A stretch of 64,000 nt of DNA from Collinsella sp. (GCA_018368345.1 JAGZEK010000004.1:84910-148909); one strand, 5' to 3'; positions 50,963-62,515 are shown, numbered from the stretch's first letter. A program made the numbers and translations. Notes: generated by a model from the sequence alone, not told the origin.

Positions 50963-53842
50963 TTATTGAGCATCAAGTTGAGCCTGACGCTCCCGGTCAC
51001 GCCTGAGCAACGGCGCCAAAAACTTGCCCGTATAACTCTGCGGACAGTCCGCAACCTGCTCCGGTGTGCCCGAAACCACGACGGTTCCGCCGCCGTTACC
51101 GCCCTCGGGGCCCATATCGATCAGGCGGTCGGCAACCTTGATGACATCAAGGTTGTGTTCAATCACCAGCACCGTGTTGCCCGCATCGACCAAGCGCTGC
51201 AGCACATCGAGCAGCTGGCGGACGTCCTCAAAATGAAGGCCGGTCGTCGGCTCATCCAAAATATAGAACGTCTTGCCCGTCTGGCGTCGATGAAGCTCCT
51301 TGGCGAGCTTCACACGCTGCGCCTCGCCGCCCGAGAGCGTCGTAGCGGGCTGGCCCAGGCTCACGTAGCCCAAGCCTACATCGTACAGCGTCTGGAGCTT
51401 GCGCTTAATCTGCGGGATATTCCCAAAGAAGGCCAGTGCCTCGGTGACGCTCATGTCGAGCACGTCCGAGATGGTCTTACCACGGTAGGTGACCTCAAGC
51501 GTCTCGCGGTTATAGCGTTTGCCGCCGCAGGCCTCACAGGGGACATAGATATCGGGAAGGAAGTGCATCTCGATCTTAATTTGTCCGTCGCCCTTGCATG
51601 CTTCGCAGCGACCGCCGCTCACGTTAAAGGAGAAACGTCCCGGCGAGTAGCCGCGCGCCTTCGACTCCGGCGTACTCGCAAACAGCGCGCGAAGATCATC
51701 CCACAGGCCAATGTACGTAGCAGGGTTGGAACGCGGCGTGCGGCCAATCGGCGACTGGTCGATATCGATAACCTTATCGATACACTCGATGCCCTCGATT
51801 TTCTTATACGGACCCACAGGGCGCGTCGAACGGTGAATGGCATTCGTAAGGGCAGGTGCGATAGTGTCGGTAACCAGGGAGCTCTTACCCGATCCCGACA
51901 CGCCGGTAACGACCGTAAGCGTACCAAACTCGATCTTGGCGGTAACGTTTTTGAGGTTGTTGGCGCGGGCGCCCGTGATCTTAAGGCAGCCGCGACCGGG
52001 CTTGCGGCGTTCATCGGGAACCCGGATCATTCGTTTGCCGGTCAGATAAGCGCCCGTCATCGACTCGGGACACGCCATGATATCGGCAGGCGTTCCCGCC
52101 GCGACTACGTGTCCGCCGTTCACGCCCGCGCCGGGGCCCATGTCGATCACATAGTCGGCAGCACGAATCGTATCCTCATCATGCTCGACGACGATGACGG
52201 TATTGCCGATATCGCGTAGGCGCTCAAGCGTCTTGATCAGGCGCTCGTTATCGCGCTGATGGAGGCCAATCGATGGCTCGTCCAAAATGTACAGGACACC
52301 CATGAGGCCGGCGCCGATCTGCGTTGCCAGGCGAATGCGCTGGGCCTCGCCTCCGGAAAGCGTCGCCGAGGCACGATCGAGGGTCAGATAGTCGAGTCCG
52401 ACATCGACCAGAAAACGCAAGCGCTCCAGGATTTCCTTGACGATGCGCCCGCCGATAAACTGTTGGCGCTCGGTAAGCTCCAAGCCCTCAAAAAACTCGA
52501 GCGACTCGCGGCACGATAGGCAGCAGACCTCGTAAATGGACTTGCCGCCCACGGTGACGGCGAGCATCTCGGGGCGCAAACGAGCGCCGTGGCAGCTCGA
52601 GCACGGCTCCTCGCGGATGTACTTCTCCAAGCGCGCCTTGGTGTTCTCATTCGTCGTCTCGGTATAGCGCTCGTACAGGATATTGCGCACGCCCGAGAAC
52701 TTGGTGTCCCACTGGCTGCGGCGCCCATCGAGCTTTTGATAGTCGACCGAAATCTTCTGGTCGCCCATGCCGTCTAAAAACGCGCGACGCACCCGCGGAG
52801 GCAGATCCTCCCACGGCGTATCGACGCTCACCTTAAAGTGTTTGCAGACCGCAGCGAAAATCTGCGGATAGTAGTTAGAGTTGCCAAACAGGCTACCAAA
52901 GACTCCGTCGGCAATGGACTTCGAGGGGTCCTCGATCAGCGCCTCGGCATCAACGGTTTTCTTAAAGCCCAGGCCGTCGCACTCAGGACATGCGCCATAG
53001 GGAGCGTTGAACGAAAAATCACGCGGCTGAAGATCGTCAATGGAGTGACCATGCTCCGGGCACGCCAAGGCCAACGAATACTCCAGCAGCTCGCCCTCGG
53101 TCCCCTCGGGAGCATCACGATCGGGCAGCATGTACACGTTTACATTGCCGTGAGCCAGCGCGGTCGCCTGCTCAACAGACTCGGCGATACGGCCCAGAGA
53201 GTTCTCACGGATCACGATGCGATCGACCACGACCTCGATATCGTGCTTGAACTTCTTGTCCAGATCGATCGGATCGTCGAGCGAGCGCACTTCACCGTCG
53301 ACACGCACGCGGCTAAAGCCCTCGGCGCGAAGGTCCTCAAACAGTTTGGTGTACTCGCCTTTTCGCCCGCGCACCACCGGTGCCAGCACAAACGCGCGAC
53401 GGCCCTCCCCCGCCGCCAAGACCTTGTCGGCAACCTGGTCGGTCGTCTGACGCTCAATGACGCGGCCGCATTCGGGGCAGTGCGGGGTGCCCACACGGGC
53501 GAACAGCAGGCGCAGATAGTCATAAATCTCGGTTACGGTGCCAACCGTCGAGCGAGGGTTTTTAGACGTCGTCTTTTGGTCGATCGACACCGCCGGCGAA
53601 AGGCCGTCGATTGAATCCAAGTCGGGTTTGTCCATCTGGCCCAAGAACTGGCGCGCATAGCTCGAAAGACTCTCGACGTATCGACGCTGGCCCTCGGCAT
53701 AGATAGTGTCAAATGCCAGCGAACTCTTGCCCGAGCCAGAAAGACCGGTAATGACCACGAGTTGGTCACGCGGAATGGAAACATCGATATCACGGAGGTT
53801 GTGCTCACGAGCGCCGCGAATAACGATAGAAGAATCAGACAT
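50963..53842 (-). CDS. uvrA: Excinuclease ABC subunit A
   Basis: 959 residues with two ABC ATPase halves. The first Walker A is [16 protein letters not shown] and the second [16 protein letters not shown]. Zinc modules are CPECGRVI...and [13 protein letters not shown]...CEACGG. Signature motifs [16 protein letters not shown] and [16 protein letters not shown] are intact. It recognises damage with UvrB. ATG 53842 has AAGGAG 6 bases upstream. It is transcribed divergently from the LtaS-like gene. Confidence 0.97.
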   Translation of the reverse strand: MSDSSIVIRGAREHNLRDIDVSIPRDQLVVITGLSGSGKSSLAFDTIYAEGQRRYVESLSSYARQFLGQMDKPDLDSIDGLSPAVSIDQKTTSKNPRSTVGTVTEIYDYLRLLFARVGTPHCPECGRVIERQTTDQVADKVLAAGEGRRAFVLAPVVRGRKGEYTKLFEDLRAEGFSRVRVDGEVRSLDDPIDLDKKFKHDIEVVVDRIVIRENSLGRIAESVEQATALAHGNVNVYMLPDRDAPEGTEGELLEYSLALACPEHGHSIDDLQPRDFSFNAPYGACPECDGLGFKKTVDAEALIEDPSKSIADGVFGSLFGNSNYYPQIFAAVCKHFKVSVDTPWEDLPPRVRRAFLDGMGDQKISVDYQKLDGRRSQWDTKFSGVRNILYERYTETTNENTKARLEKYIREEPCSSCHGARLRPEMLAVTVGGKSIYEVCCLSCRESLEFFEGLELTERQQFIGGRIVKEILERLRFLVDVGLDYLTLDRASATLSGGEAQRIRLATQIGAGLMGVLYILDEPSIGLHQRDNERLIKTLERLRDIGNTVIVVEHDEDTIRAADYVIDMGPGAGVNGGHVVAAGTPADIMACPESMTGAYLTGKRMIRVPDERRKPGRGCLKITGARANNLKNVTAKIEFGTLTVVTGVSGSGKSSLVTDTIAPALTNAIHRSTRPVGPYKKIEGIECIDKVIDIDQSPIGRTPRSNPATYIGLWDDLRALFASTPESKARGYSPGRFSFNVSGGRCEACKGDGQIKIEMHFLPDIYVPCEACGGKRYNRETLEVTYRGKTISDVLDMSVTEALAFFGNIPQIKRKLQTLYDVGLGYVSLGQPATTLSGGEAQRVKLAKELHRRQTGKTFYILDEPTTGLHFEDVRQLLDVLQRLVDAGNTVLVIEHNLDVIKVADRLIDMGPEGGNGGGTVVVSGTPEQVADCPQSYTGKFLAPLLRRDRERQAQLDAQ

Positions 53843-53984
53843 GGAAGCTCCTTGCCTCCTATTGCATCGAATCATACTGTCGATGAGTTTAGCGCACTCG
53901 ACGCGCACAGATGTTCGTAATACAAGATTCGCAGACCTTTAGCTTTGCGTATCGGGCGCTTTGTTTCTCGAAATGCCGTGGAAA

Positions 53985-53997
53985 GGTTACAGTAACC
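53985..53997. promoter_or_regulatory. Palindrome at the promoter of the LtaS-like gene
   Basis: GGTTACAGTAACC is a perfect interrupted palindrome 38 bases before the LtaS-like start. It is directly followed by TAATACTGAACT, which contains a -10-like TAATAC. It could be an operator for an envelope-stress or phosphate regulator; none is identified here. Confidence 0.45.
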
Positions 53998-54035
53998 TAA
54001 TACTGAACTTAATTTGCTGTAACAGAGGAACGTCC

Positions 54036-56189
54036 ATGACCGAAGATATCCTCCTTGAAATCACTTCGAGCGACATGGCCAATCTGCCCATATTCATCGC
54101 CGTCCTTATCGTGGCCGCCGTCGTCGTGCACGTGTATTTTTCAATCAAACACAATGAAAAGCCGCCCATTGCCCGCGTCTTTTGGTGCGCGACGCTCCTC
54201 ATCCCGCTCGGCGTGGTAGCTGCATGGATTACGAATCAATTGCTCGTAAATGAGGACAGTTCCCTATGGCTCCTTTCTTATTCGGCGCTCGGTGCTGCCG
54301 CCGTCATACTTCTTGTCGAACCCTTGGTTTCGGGACTTATCGACCAAACCGATCTTGCGACGGGAACGGTTGCCTGTATTTGCCGTGACATCCTTGTCAT
54401 CGCCGCTGTTTCAGCGCTCTCGTTCGTTTCACTCGAAATTGCCTGTAACGAAACGTTCTATCGCATTCCCGCCAACTCATTCGGGTTTTCCGTCGGGCTG
54501 CTCGCGACGGTTCTGCTCTCCCTTTATTTGCTGGGACAGCGTCATGGAGGCGTCATGGCCCTCGTGCCCGTCGCCTGTTGCATCCTTGGCATTGCCGAGC
54601 ACTTCGTCATAACGTTTAAAGGTGAGGCCATCCTGCCAAGCGATATCTTGGCCCTTGGCACCGCAATGGAAGTGAGCGAGGGATACGAGTTTACCTTTAC
54701 CGCCGGAATCGTAACCTCTCTAGCCCTGCTGGAGATTTCCCTGGGGCTTCTTTCGCTTATCCGACCGAGAAAGCTCCGTACGCCCACCCATGTGTTCCCC
54801 ACAATCGCCGCTAACCTCTGCGCTTTTCTGCTAGTGACCGTTGTGGGGCTCTCGGGCTTTTCCAGCATCGACTTGGAGCAGGCGCTGAATTTTGGATTTG
54901 ACCGTTGGCAGCCCATCACCACGTATGCGTCTCAGGGTTTTATCACTTCGTTCACCGAAATGGTCAACGAGTTGCCCATTGAGAAGCCCGAAGACTATAC
55001 GCCCGATGAGGCGCAGAGCATCGAGCAGGAGCTCGCCGCCACCTACGACAGCACGTATGGCTCGAGCGAGCAGCGCGCGGCGGCCGTTGCCCAGTTCAAT
55101 GAAATCAAGCCGACGATTGTTGCCGTCATGAACGAGAGTTTTAGCGACCTTTCGTGCTTTGAGCAGCTCCAGGCGGCCGGGTACACCGGCCCCGCATTCT
55201 ACAACTCGCTTCCCGACACACTTGTTCGCGGCACCATGCTCGCTTCGGTCACCGGTGGCGGAACGGCGAACTCCGAATTCGAATTTTTGACCGGAGCGAC
55301 AACGGCCTTTGTCGGATTAGGCAAAATCCCCTATCAGCTATATCAGATGAATGGCGTCAACAGCCTGGCAAAGGACCTTAAGGAGCTTGGGTATACCGCT
55401 ACCGCTATGCACCCGCAAAACCCCGTCAACTACCATCGAGATAAAATCTATCAGCAGCTGGGCTTTGGAGACTTTCTTTCAATCGGCGATTTCGAAGGTG
55501 CGCCCTGTTACCATGCCGGCGTATGCGACTACGCCACCTACGACAAGATACTCGACCTGCTTAGAACCGACGAAGCTCCACAGTTCATCTTTGACGTCAC
55601 GATGCAAAATCACGGCGGCTACGACTATGGCACCGTTCCCGCCGAGGAGCTGACAAACTATTGGGTCGAGGGAGCCAGCGAGGGTGCCAATAGCGCGCTC
55701 AACACCTATCTTACCTGCATCAACGCATCCGACCGGGACCTCGAGTACTTTATCAACGAGCTCCGCAATGTCGGCAGACCGGTTGTCCTTGTCTTTTTTG
55801 GCGACCATCAGCCGAGCGCCGCAACGACTCTCAACGACGAGCTGTACCCTCAGGAAGATACGGCAAGCCACGCTTTCCGTGTCTATCAGTCGACCTATTT
55901 CGTCTGGGCTAACTATGAAATCGCCGGCAATACCGAGCTCAACGTCTACGACACCGTCGGGGCAAACGAGATTGCAGCCATTACCCTTAATAAGATCGGC
56001 GCCCCGCTCACCGACTATCAAAAAGCTCTGCTTGCAACAAGGTCAGATGTGCCCACCATCAATGTCGCCGGCTACCTTGGTGCCGACGGGCTGCGCTACG
56101 ACTTGGAATCTGAAGACAGCCCATACGCCTCGACGATCGACAAGCTGCAGCGCATGCAATACCTCGAGTTCGCCAGCAAAGTTCAGTAA
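54036..56189 (+). CDS. LTA synthase-type phosphoglycerol transferase (sulfatase fold)
   Basis: 717 residues. The N-terminal 270 residues hold about five to seven membrane segments. The extracellular alkaline-phosphatase-superfamily domain then shows IVAVMNESFSDLS (metal Glu), ASVTGGGTANSEFEFLTG with the catalytic Thr in GGGTANSEFE, FDVTMQNHGGYD, and VLVFFGDHQPS. It should add phosphoglycerol or a related group to a membrane or cell-wall glycan. ATG 54036 has AGAGGA upstream. Plus strand, single-gene unit. Confidence 0.87.
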   Translation: MTEDILLEITSSDMANLPIFIAVLIVAAVVVHVYFSIKHNEKPPIARVFWCATLLIPLGVVAAWITNQLLVNEDSSLWLLSYSALGAAAVILLVEPLVSGLIDQTDLATGTVACICRDILVIAAVSALSFVSLEIACNETFYRIPANSFGFSVGLLATVLLSLYLLGQRHGGVMALVPVACCILGIAEHFVITFKGEAILPSDILALGTAMEVSEGYEFTFTAGIVTSLALLEISLGLLSLIRPRKLRTPTHVFPTIAANLCAFLLVTVVGLSGFSSIDLEQALNFGFDRWQPITTYASQGFITSFTEMVNELPIEKPEDYTPDEAQSIEQELAATYDSTYGSSEQRAAAVAQFNEIKPTIVAVMNESFSDLSCFEQLQAAGYTGPAFYNSLPDTLVRGTMLASVTGGGTANSEFEFLTGATTAFVGLGKIPYQLYQMNGVNSLAKDLKELGYTATAMHPQNPVNYHRDKIYQQLGFGDFLSIGDFEGAPCYHAGVCDYATYDKILDLLRTDEAPQFIFDVTMQNHGGYDYGTVPAEELTNYWVEGASEGANSALNTYLTCINASDRDLEYFINELRNVGRPVVLVFFGDHQPSAATTLNDELYPQEDTASHAFRVYQSTYFVWANYEIAGNTELNVYDTVGANEIAAITLNKIGAPLTDYQKALLATRSDVPTINVAGYLGADGLRYDLESEDSPYASTIDKLQRMQYLEFASKVQ

Positions 56190-56334
56190 GCCCGCCCATT
56201 CGCTTGGACCCATCGTATTGCAAGCACGCTCGGCCCAAATGCATCGCAAATGACTCCCGCTCGCAAACGAGGGTACAATGACGCTCGTGTCACATCACGG
56301 GGCCCCGGCCCCAACATATACAAAGGAGTCATAC

Positions 56335-57165
56335 ATGGGTTGCGAGCACGCACAGGCCGCCGGCGGACAAACGTCGCCGTCGCAATTTGAGGAGAACACG
56401 CTGTCCGAGGTCAAACGCGTCATCGCCGTGCTTTCCGGCAAGGGCGGTGTCGGCAAGTCGTTTGTCACCGGTGCCATCGCCACCGAGCTTGCCCGTCACG
56501 GCCACAAGGTCGGCGTCCTCGATGCCGACATCACCGGTCCCTCTATCCCCAAGATGTTCGGTATGAGCGGACGCCACGTCCATGCCCTTGGCAACCTTAT
56601 GCTGCCCGAAATCTCCGAACACGGCGTCAAGGTCATGAGCTCCAACCTGCTGCTCCAAAACGAGACCGACCCCGTCCTTTGGCGCGGTCCGGTCATCGCA
56701 GGCGCCATTAGGCAGTTCTGGAGCGAGACCTCGTGGGGCCCCATCGACTACCTGCTGGTCGACATGCCTCCGGGAACAGGCGACGTCGCGCTCACCGTCT
56801 TCCAGTCGCTGCCCGTCGACGGCATCGTCATCGTCACGAGCCCGCAGGATCTGGTCTCGATGATCGTCGCCAAGGCGGTCAACATGGCCGAGAAGATGAA
56901 CGTCCCCATTCTGGGCATTGTCGAGAACATGAGCTATATTGAGTGTCCCGACTGCGGCAAGAAGATCGAGGTCTTTGGCAAGAGCAAGCTCCCCGAGGTC
57001 GCAGAGCGCTATAACCTCGACATCTTGGGCCAGCTTCCCATTAATCCGGCACTCGCCGAGGCCTGCGATAAGGGCGAGGTCGAGACCGCACTGCCCGATG
57101 GCATGTTGCCCAAGGCAGTCTCTGCCGTCGAGGCCATTACCCCGCACGAGACCGACGAGGCCTAA
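56335..57165 (+). CDS. mrp: Mrp/NBP35-type P-loop ATPase (iron-sulfur carrier)
   Basis: 276 residues. Deviant Walker A VLSGKGGVGKSFVTGAIA, then DADITGPSIPKMFG and LLVDMPPGTGDVALT. CPDCGK supplies the CxxC that bridges an iron-sulfur cluster in the dimer. It is a carrier for assembling iron-sulfur proteins. ATG 56335 has AAAGGAG 7 bases upstream; a -10-like TACAAT is seen at 56274-56279. Its stop directly abuts the GTG of the next gene. Confidence 0.93.
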   Translation: MGCEHAQAAGGQTSPSQFEENTLSEVKRVIAVLSGKGGVGKSFVTGAIATELARHGHKVGVLDADITGPSIPKMFGMSGRHVHALGNLMLPEISEHGVKVMSSNLLLQNETDPVLWRGPVIAGAIRQFWSETSWGPIDYLLVDMPPGTGDVALTVFQSLPVDGIVIVTSPQDLVSMIVAKAVNMAEKMNVPILGIVENMSYIECPDCGKKIEVFGKSKLPEVAERYNLDILGQLPINPALAEACDKGEVETALPDGMLPKAVSAVEAITPHETDEA

Positions 57166-58437
57166 GTGAACGCGAGCGCCTTCTATGACGTCCTGGTAAT
57201 CGGCGGCGGGGCTTCAGGCCTCGCCGCCGCCATTACGGCCGCACGCGCTGGCAAAAGCGTCTGCATCGTTGAGCGCGATGTCGCCTGCGGCCTTAAGCTC
57301 CTTGCGACCGGCAACGGCCGCTGCAACCTCTCCAACGAATCGATTGATCCACAGCGGTATAACCACCCCGCATTCGTTGAATCCGTTATGGGCCCCCGGC
57401 CCGAACAAGAGCTTATGGGTTTCTTCTCCTCGCTGGGCATCATGACAACCTCCGAGGAAGACCGGCTGTACCCGCGCTCCCTTCGCGCCGAATCGGTGCG
57501 CGACGCGCTTCTCAACGTTTGCGACCGCCTAGGTATCACCTTAATCTGCGGAGCCAACGTTGCCTCGGCGCACAAAGCTTCCGAAGGCTGGGCACTCCAA
57601 ATAGACCGTCCAGCGCGGGCGCTCAAGGCAAAAAAGCACGACGACCGAAAATCGGAGCTCCGCTCGCTTCGGAAAGCGCTCGCCGATGTCCCTCGCAAGA
57701 ACGTGGCCCTGCAGGCACATACCGTAATTATCGCCACGGGCGGCAACCCCACCGGTATCGCCGATACGTTTAGCCTCCCCCTCACTTCGCTGCGCCCCAT
57801 CCTCTGCCCCGTATCGGCAACGGTCGTTGGCGATCGGGCGGCACTCAAGACGTTGGATGGTCTGCGCGTCCGCGCCCGCTTGACGCTCACCCGTAACCAT
57901 AGTGAGCTCTGGCACGAAGACGGTGAAGTACTGTTTCGAGCCTTCGGCATCTCGGGCGTCGCTGTCTTCAACCTCTCCCGTCGCATCCAGCGCGGCGATA
58001 CGATCCTGCTCGACGTTTTCCCCGACCTCTCTAAAGACGAGCTGCTCGATATGCTCAACCGGCGCGTTAAGCTGCTCGGCGGCTTTTCGCCCCGCGATCC
58101 CCGTTGGCTCGACGGCATGCTTGCCCCGCAACTCTCCCGCGTCGTCTGCACAGCGTTCGAGCAGTGCCATCCAGGTTCGCGCGATGTCATCCACCTGGTC
58201 TCAATCCTCAAGCACTTTAAACTGTCCGTCGAAGGGACGGCAGAGGAGCGCTCGGCACAGGTCACGCGTGGCGGCATATCTATCGAATGCGTCTCGGTAC
58301 CCGATCTTTGCGTGAGCAGCGCCGCAGGCGCCCCGCTTTACGTCTGCGGCGAAGCGCTCGACATCGACGCCGATTGCGGAGGCTTTAACCTTGCGTGGGC
58401 CTGGCTCTCGGGCATTCGCGCTGCAAGCAGCCTGTAG
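57166..58437 (+). CDS. HI0933/BaiN-family flavoprotein
   Basis: 423 residues. The FAD-binding VLVIGGGASGLAAAITAARAG starts the protein, and CGLKLLATGNGRCNLSN is the hallmark of the HI0933 family. VIIATGG and the C-terminal YVCGEALDIDADCGGFNLAWAW complete the FAD site. Members are putative NAD(P)-linked dehydrogenases; one, BaiN, has been linked to bile-acid dehydroxylation in Clostridium scindens, but that does not fix the function here. Translation starts at GTG 57166 right after the mrp stop. Confidence 0.9.
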   Translation: MNASAFYDVLVIGGGASGLAAAITAARAGKSVCIVERDVACGLKLLATGNGRCNLSNESIDPQRYNHPAFVESVMGPRPEQELMGFFSSLGIMTTSEEDRLYPRSLRAESVRDALLNVCDRLGITLICGANVASAHKASEGWALQIDRPARALKAKKHDDRKSELRSLRKALADVPRKNVALQAHTVIIATGGNPTGIADTFSLPLTSLRPILCPVSATVVGDRAALKTLDGLRVRARLTLTRNHSELWHEDGEVLFRAFGISGVAVFNLSRRIQRGDTILLDVFPDLSKDELLDMLNRRVKLLGGFSPRDPRWLDGMLAPQLSRVVCTAFEQCHPGSRDVIHLVSILKHFKLSVEGTAEERSAQVTRGGISIECVSVPDLCVSSAAGAPLYVCGEALDIDADCGGFNLAWAWLSGIRAASSL

Positions 58438-58517
58438 CCGCGCAGTCTATAATCAAAAACGCATTCGGGCCGTCTGGGATACCGGACGGCCTCTTTCTTG
58501 CCTCTAAGGAGACCTCG

Positions 58518-60158
58518 ATGATCGAAATCACCCAAGTCAACGCGTCGCTCGATGAAGCCGGCGATGAAAATGCCTGCCTCGTTGTTGGCAAGCGAGTCGC
58601 CAAGCGCGTCCTACGTTGCAAGGACTCCGAGATCAAGTCCATCGAGCTCCACCGTAAGTCGATCGACGCTCGCAAAAAACGAGACGTCCATTTTATCCTG
58701 AACTTTCGTGTTGAGCTGACTAGTCCCCACCTCGAGCGAGAAGCAGTCGACAGCGTTGCCGAGCGTGACCGCTCGCGCGTACACGCGATAGAAGACGATG
58801 AGCCTTCATTCCCCTCCCCCGTTTCCGGCGCACCCAAAGAGCGCCCCGTCGTCGTCGGTGCCGGATGCGCCGGCCTTTTCGCTGCGCTTACGCTCGCCGA
58901 AGCAGGTCTTAAGCCCTTGCTCATCGAGCGCGGCGACCCGGCATTTCGCCGCTCGCATGCGATCGACCTCTTTCTAAAGGAGCGCATCCTCGACCCCGAG
59001 AGCAATATCCAGTTTGGCCTGGGCGGCGCGGGGACCTTCTCGGACGGCAAGCTCAATACGGGAACCAAAAATCCCGCCCATCGCCTCATCCTCGAAACCT
59101 TCGTCGAGGCGGGTGCGCCCCGCGATATTCTGTGGGATGCCAAGCCGCACATTGGCTCCGACATCCTTCCCACGGTTGTCACCGCTATATCCCAGCGCAT
59201 CGAGCAGCTCGGAGGTGTCGTCCGTTATCGAACGAAGCTCGTCGACATTCGCATCGACGCGTCTGGCGCCATCACCGGTATTGATGTCCAATCGTCCCAA
59301 GACGCCGCTTACGAGCCAATCGAGACAAAGCACCTCATCCTCGCCTGCGGGCATTCTGCTCGCGATATTTTTGAGCTCCTTAAGGACCACAACGTGGCCC
59401 TCGCACAAAAGACCTTTGCCATGGGCGTTCGCATCGAGCATCCGCAGCGCGACATCGACCGAGCCCAATATGGAGCCTCGGCGGGACATCCAGCGCTCGG
59501 GGCGGCCCCCTACAAACTTGTTGCCCATCTTCCCAACGGCCGGAGCGTGTTCTCGTTTTGCATGTGCCCCGGCGGACAGGTTGTCGCCGCCTCTTCCGAG
59601 CAGGGTCACTTGTGCGTCAACGGGGCCAGTCTCAATGCCCGCGACGGACGTAACGCAAATGCCGCCCTGCTCGTTAACGTCACGCCTGAGGACCTTCCCA
59701 ACGATGACCCGCTTGCCGGCATCGAGCTCCAGCGTGCCTGCGAGGCGGCCGCCTATCGCCTGGGCGGTTCCAACTGGAACGCACCGGCACAACTCGTCGG
59801 AGATTTCCTCGCAGGACGCGCCAGCAAGGCGCCCGGAAAGGTAAAGCCCACCTATCCGCTCGGTGTGACCTGGACGGCAATTGACGAAGCCCTACCGCAG
59901 CATATCGTCGAGTCGCTCCGTCTGGGACTTCCCCTACTCGGCAAAAAGCTACGAGGCTACGACCGTCCCGATGCCGTTCTTACCGGCGTGGAGACTCGTT
60001 CGAGCTCACCGGTCACTGTCACCCGAGACCGAACGTGCCATGCCGTGTCGACCCCGGGCCTCTACCCTTGTGGTGAGGGAGCTGGATATGCCGGCGGCAT
60101 CATGAGCGCGGCCACCGACGGCATCCGTTGTGCTGAAGCCCTGATCGCAGACCTCTAA
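58518..60158 (+). CDS. FAD-dependent oxidoreductase, COG2509 type
   Basis: 546 residues. An N-terminal domain of about 105 residues (MIEITQVNASLDEAGDENA) precedes PVVVGAGCAGLFAALTLAEAG, the FAD site. IQFGLGGAGTFSDGKLNTG and PCGEGAGYAGGIMSAATDG are characteristic of the uncharacterised COG2509 dehydrogenases. TAAGGAG precedes ATG 58518. It follows the HI0933-type gene by 80 bases on the same strand. The substrate is unknown. Confidence 0.9.
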   Translation: MIEITQVNASLDEAGDENACLVVGKRVAKRVLRCKDSEIKSIELHRKSIDARKKRDVHFILNFRVELTSPHLEREAVDSVAERDRSRVHAIEDDEPSFPSPVSGAPKERPVVVGAGCAGLFAALTLAEAGLKPLLIERGDPAFRRSHAIDLFLKERILDPESNIQFGLGGAGTFSDGKLNTGTKNPAHRLILETFVEAGAPRDILWDAKPHIGSDILPTVVTAISQRIEQLGGVVRYRTKLVDIRIDASGAITGIDVQSSQDAAYEPIETKHLILACGHSARDIFELLKDHNVALAQKTFAMGVRIEHPQRDIDRAQYGASAGHPALGAAPYKLVAHLPNGRSVFSFCMCPGGQVVAASSEQGHLCVNGASLNARDGRNANAALLVNVTPEDLPNDDPLAGIELQRACEAAAYRLGGSNWNAPAQLVGDFLAGRASKAPGKVKPTYPLGVTWTAIDEALPQHIVESLRLGLPLLGKKLRGYDRPDAVLTGVETRSSSPVTVTRDRTCHAVSTPGLYPCGEGAGYAGGIMSAATDGIRCAEALIADL

Positions 60159-60189
60159 CGCACAAATTCCAGCGCGCAAAAGACATAGG

Positions 60190-60215
60190 CCCCGAGCTCC
60201 ACAGGGAACTCGGGG
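60190..60215. terminator. Terminator between convergent genes
   Basis: GGCCCCGAG and CTCGGGGCC form a strong 9-bp stem between the flavoprotein gene (plus) and uvrB (minus). The T-runs are modest (TGTTCGTTATTT on the plus strand), but it probably serves both directions. Confidence 0.75.
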
Positions 60216-60223
60216 CCTGTTCG

Positions 60224-62464
60224 TTATTTCTTAAACCGTGCACCCTGGCGTTTTCTGCCCGATGCGAACGTGGAACCCTTGCGGGCCTGCGAGCGTAAGC
60301 GCTCGATTGTCTCGTCCTCAGACGCACCCTCGAGCATCGCCCGAATCTGAACGACAGCATCGCGCAGGCGCGCCGCCTCCTCAAAGTCCATAGCGGCAGA
60401 AGCGTTACGCATATCCTCTTCCATGGTTTCGACGATCCGCACAAGCTCGTCATGCGGCAGTTCTTCCAACTGCTCCGCAAGTGTCTGCTCGGGCGCCACC
60501 GTTTCCAGCACACCGCCCTCGCCCGACTCATCGGGCGTATAGAATGCGCCATGGCCAAGAGAGTCGCCCTTCGAGCGTCCCTTGGAGCCCACAGTTTTTT
60601 CGGCCTCGGCAATAAAACTTGAGATGTCGTTGATGGCCTTGCGCACTGTCTTGGGCACAATGCCATGTTCTTCGTTATATGCCATCTGAATCTCACGACG
60701 GCGCTGCGTCTCCTCGATGGCCTCTTTCATCGAATCGGTCACAACGTCTGCATACATGATGACTTCGCCATCGGCGTTACGGGCCGCACGGCCAATCGTC
60801 TGAATCAGCGAACGGCGGTTGCGCAAGAAGCCTTCCTTATCGGCATCGAGAATTGCCACCAGTGAGACCTCGGGAAGATCCAAGCCCTCGCGAAGCAGGT
60901 TGATGCCAACGAGAACATCGATCTTGCCCTCGCGCAGCGTTCGCAGGATCTCGACACGGTCCATTGTCGCCGTATCAGAGTGCATGTAATTGACCTTAAT
61001 GCCCGCGTCGAGCAGATGGTCGGTCAGGTCCTCGGCCATGCGCTTGGTCAACGTGGTCACCAGCACGCGCTCCTTGCGGGCAACGCGCTCGCGAATCTCG
61101 TCCTCAAGATCGTCAATCTGGCCGCGTACTGGACGCACGTCAATCTTGGGGTCGAGCAGGCCGGTCGGACGAATAATCTGCTCCACGTCGTTTTGGCTCA
61201 CCCGCAGCTCGTAGTCGCCCGGCGTGGCCGAAACATAGATAAACTGGGGGATCCTTGCCTCAAACTCATCGAAACGAAGCGGGCGGTTATCGAGCGCCGA
61301 GGGCAGGCGAAAACCGTGTTCCACCAGCGTCACCTTACGCGAGCGGTCACCTTCGTGCATGCCGCGAATCTGCGGCACCGTCACATGGCTCTCATCGATG
61401 ATGCAGAGCATATCCTTGGGAAAGTAATCGATTAGGGTAAACGGCGGCTCACCCGGCTTGCGACCGTCCAGATGACGCGAGTAGTTCTCGATGCCGTTGC
61501 AAAAGCCCATCGTCTCGAGCATCTCAAGATCATAATCGGTACGCTGCTGCAGACGCTGCGCCTCGAGCAACTTGTCGGTCGCCTTGAGCTCCGCCACGCG
61601 CTTCTCGCACTCTTCGCTGATCGATTTCAGAGCCGCCTTGACCTTCGGCTTCTCGGTCACGTAGTGCGATGCCGGCCATACGGGAATGGCCTCGTACTCA
61701 CGAAGCATCTCACCGGTGACCTCATCGATCTCGGCAATCAGCTCGACCTCGTCGCCAAAGAACTCAAACCGCAACGGATGCTCGGCATAAGGCGGATACA
61801 CGTCAACAACATCGCCGCGCACGCGGAACGTGCCACGTGCCAGGTCATAGTCATTGCGATCATATTGAATGTCGATAAGTGCATGGATAAAGTCATCGCG
61901 CTCGAGCGGCACCTTCTTGTCGACGTTTGGAGCCAGACCCGCATAGTCCTCAGGAGAGCCAATGCCATAGATACACGAGACCGATGCGACAACGATCACA
62001 TCACGTCGAGAGAGCAGTGACGCGGTCGCCTGATGGCGCAGCATCTCGACCTCTTCGTTAATCGAGGAGTCTTTCTCGATATATGTATCGCTTTGCGGCA
62101 CATACGCCTCGGGCTGATAGTAGTCGTAGTACGAGACGAAGTAGACCACAGCGTTGTTGGGAAAGAACTCTTTGAGCTCGCTCGCAAGCTGAGCAGCGAG
62201 CGTTTTATTGGGGGCCATGACCAGCGTCGGCTTTCCCAGGGCCTCAATAGTCTTTGCCATCGTGAAGGTCTTGCCCGAACCAGTCACGCCCAGCAAAACC
62301 TGATAGCGGTCTCCGTCCCTCACGCCCCGCACAAGTGACTCAATGGCCTTAGGCTGGGAACCAGCGGGCTCGTATGGAGACACGACCTTAAACGGCACAT
62401 CAGCGCCCTCAACGCCAAAGCGCTTAAGTTCACCACCAACGCGTTCTACTTCAAATTCCGCCAT
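60224..62464 (-). CDS. uvrB: Excinuclease ABC subunit B
   Basis: 746 residues. Helicase motif I is [14 protein letters not shown], and the damage-probing hairpin is [34 protein letters not shown] and [20 protein letters not shown] are further helicase motifs. The C-terminal UVR domain that binds UvrC is [19 protein letters not shown] 62464 has AGGAG 5 bases upstream. Together with uvrA and uvrC the window holds the complete UvrABC set, in three separate units. Confidence 0.97.
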   Translation of the reverse strand: MAEFEVERVGGELKRFGVEGADVPFKVVSPYEPAGSQPKAIESLVRGVRDGDRYQVLLGVTGSGKTFTMAKTIEALGKPTLVMAPNKTLAAQLASELKEFFPNNAVVYFVSYYDYYQPEAYVPQSDTYIEKDSSINEEVEMLRHQATASLLSRRDVIVVASVSCIYGIGSPEDYAGLAPNVDKKVPLERDDFIHALIDIQYDRNDYDLARGTFRVRGDVVDVYPPYAEHPLRFEFFGDEVELIAEIDEVTGEMLREYEAIPVWPASHYVTEKPKVKAALKSISEECEKRVAELKATDKLLEAQRLQQRTDYDLEMLETMGFCNGIENYSRHLDGRKPGEPPFTLIDYFPKDMLCIIDESHVTVPQIRGMHEGDRSRKVTLVEHGFRLPSALDNRPLRFDEFEARIPQFIYVSATPGDYELRVSQNDVEQIIRPTGLLDPKIDVRPVRGQIDDLEDEIRERVARKERVLVTTLTKRMAEDLTDHLLDAGIKVNYMHSDTATMDRVEILRTLREGKIDVLVGINLLREGLDLPEVSLVAILDADKEGFLRNRRSLIQTIGRAARNADGEVIMYADVVTDSMKEAIEETQRRREIQMAYNEEHGIVPKTVRKAINDISSFIAEAEKTVGSKGRSKGDSLGHGAFYTPDESGEGGVLETVAPEQTLAEQLEELPHDELVRIVETMEEDMRNASAAMDFEEAARLRDAVVQIRAMLEGASEDETIERLRSQARKGSTFASGRKRQGARFKK

Positions 62465-62515
62465 GGATACTCCTAACTCGTACATCTGCAGTATACGCAG
62501 GCGGTGGGCTTAGTC

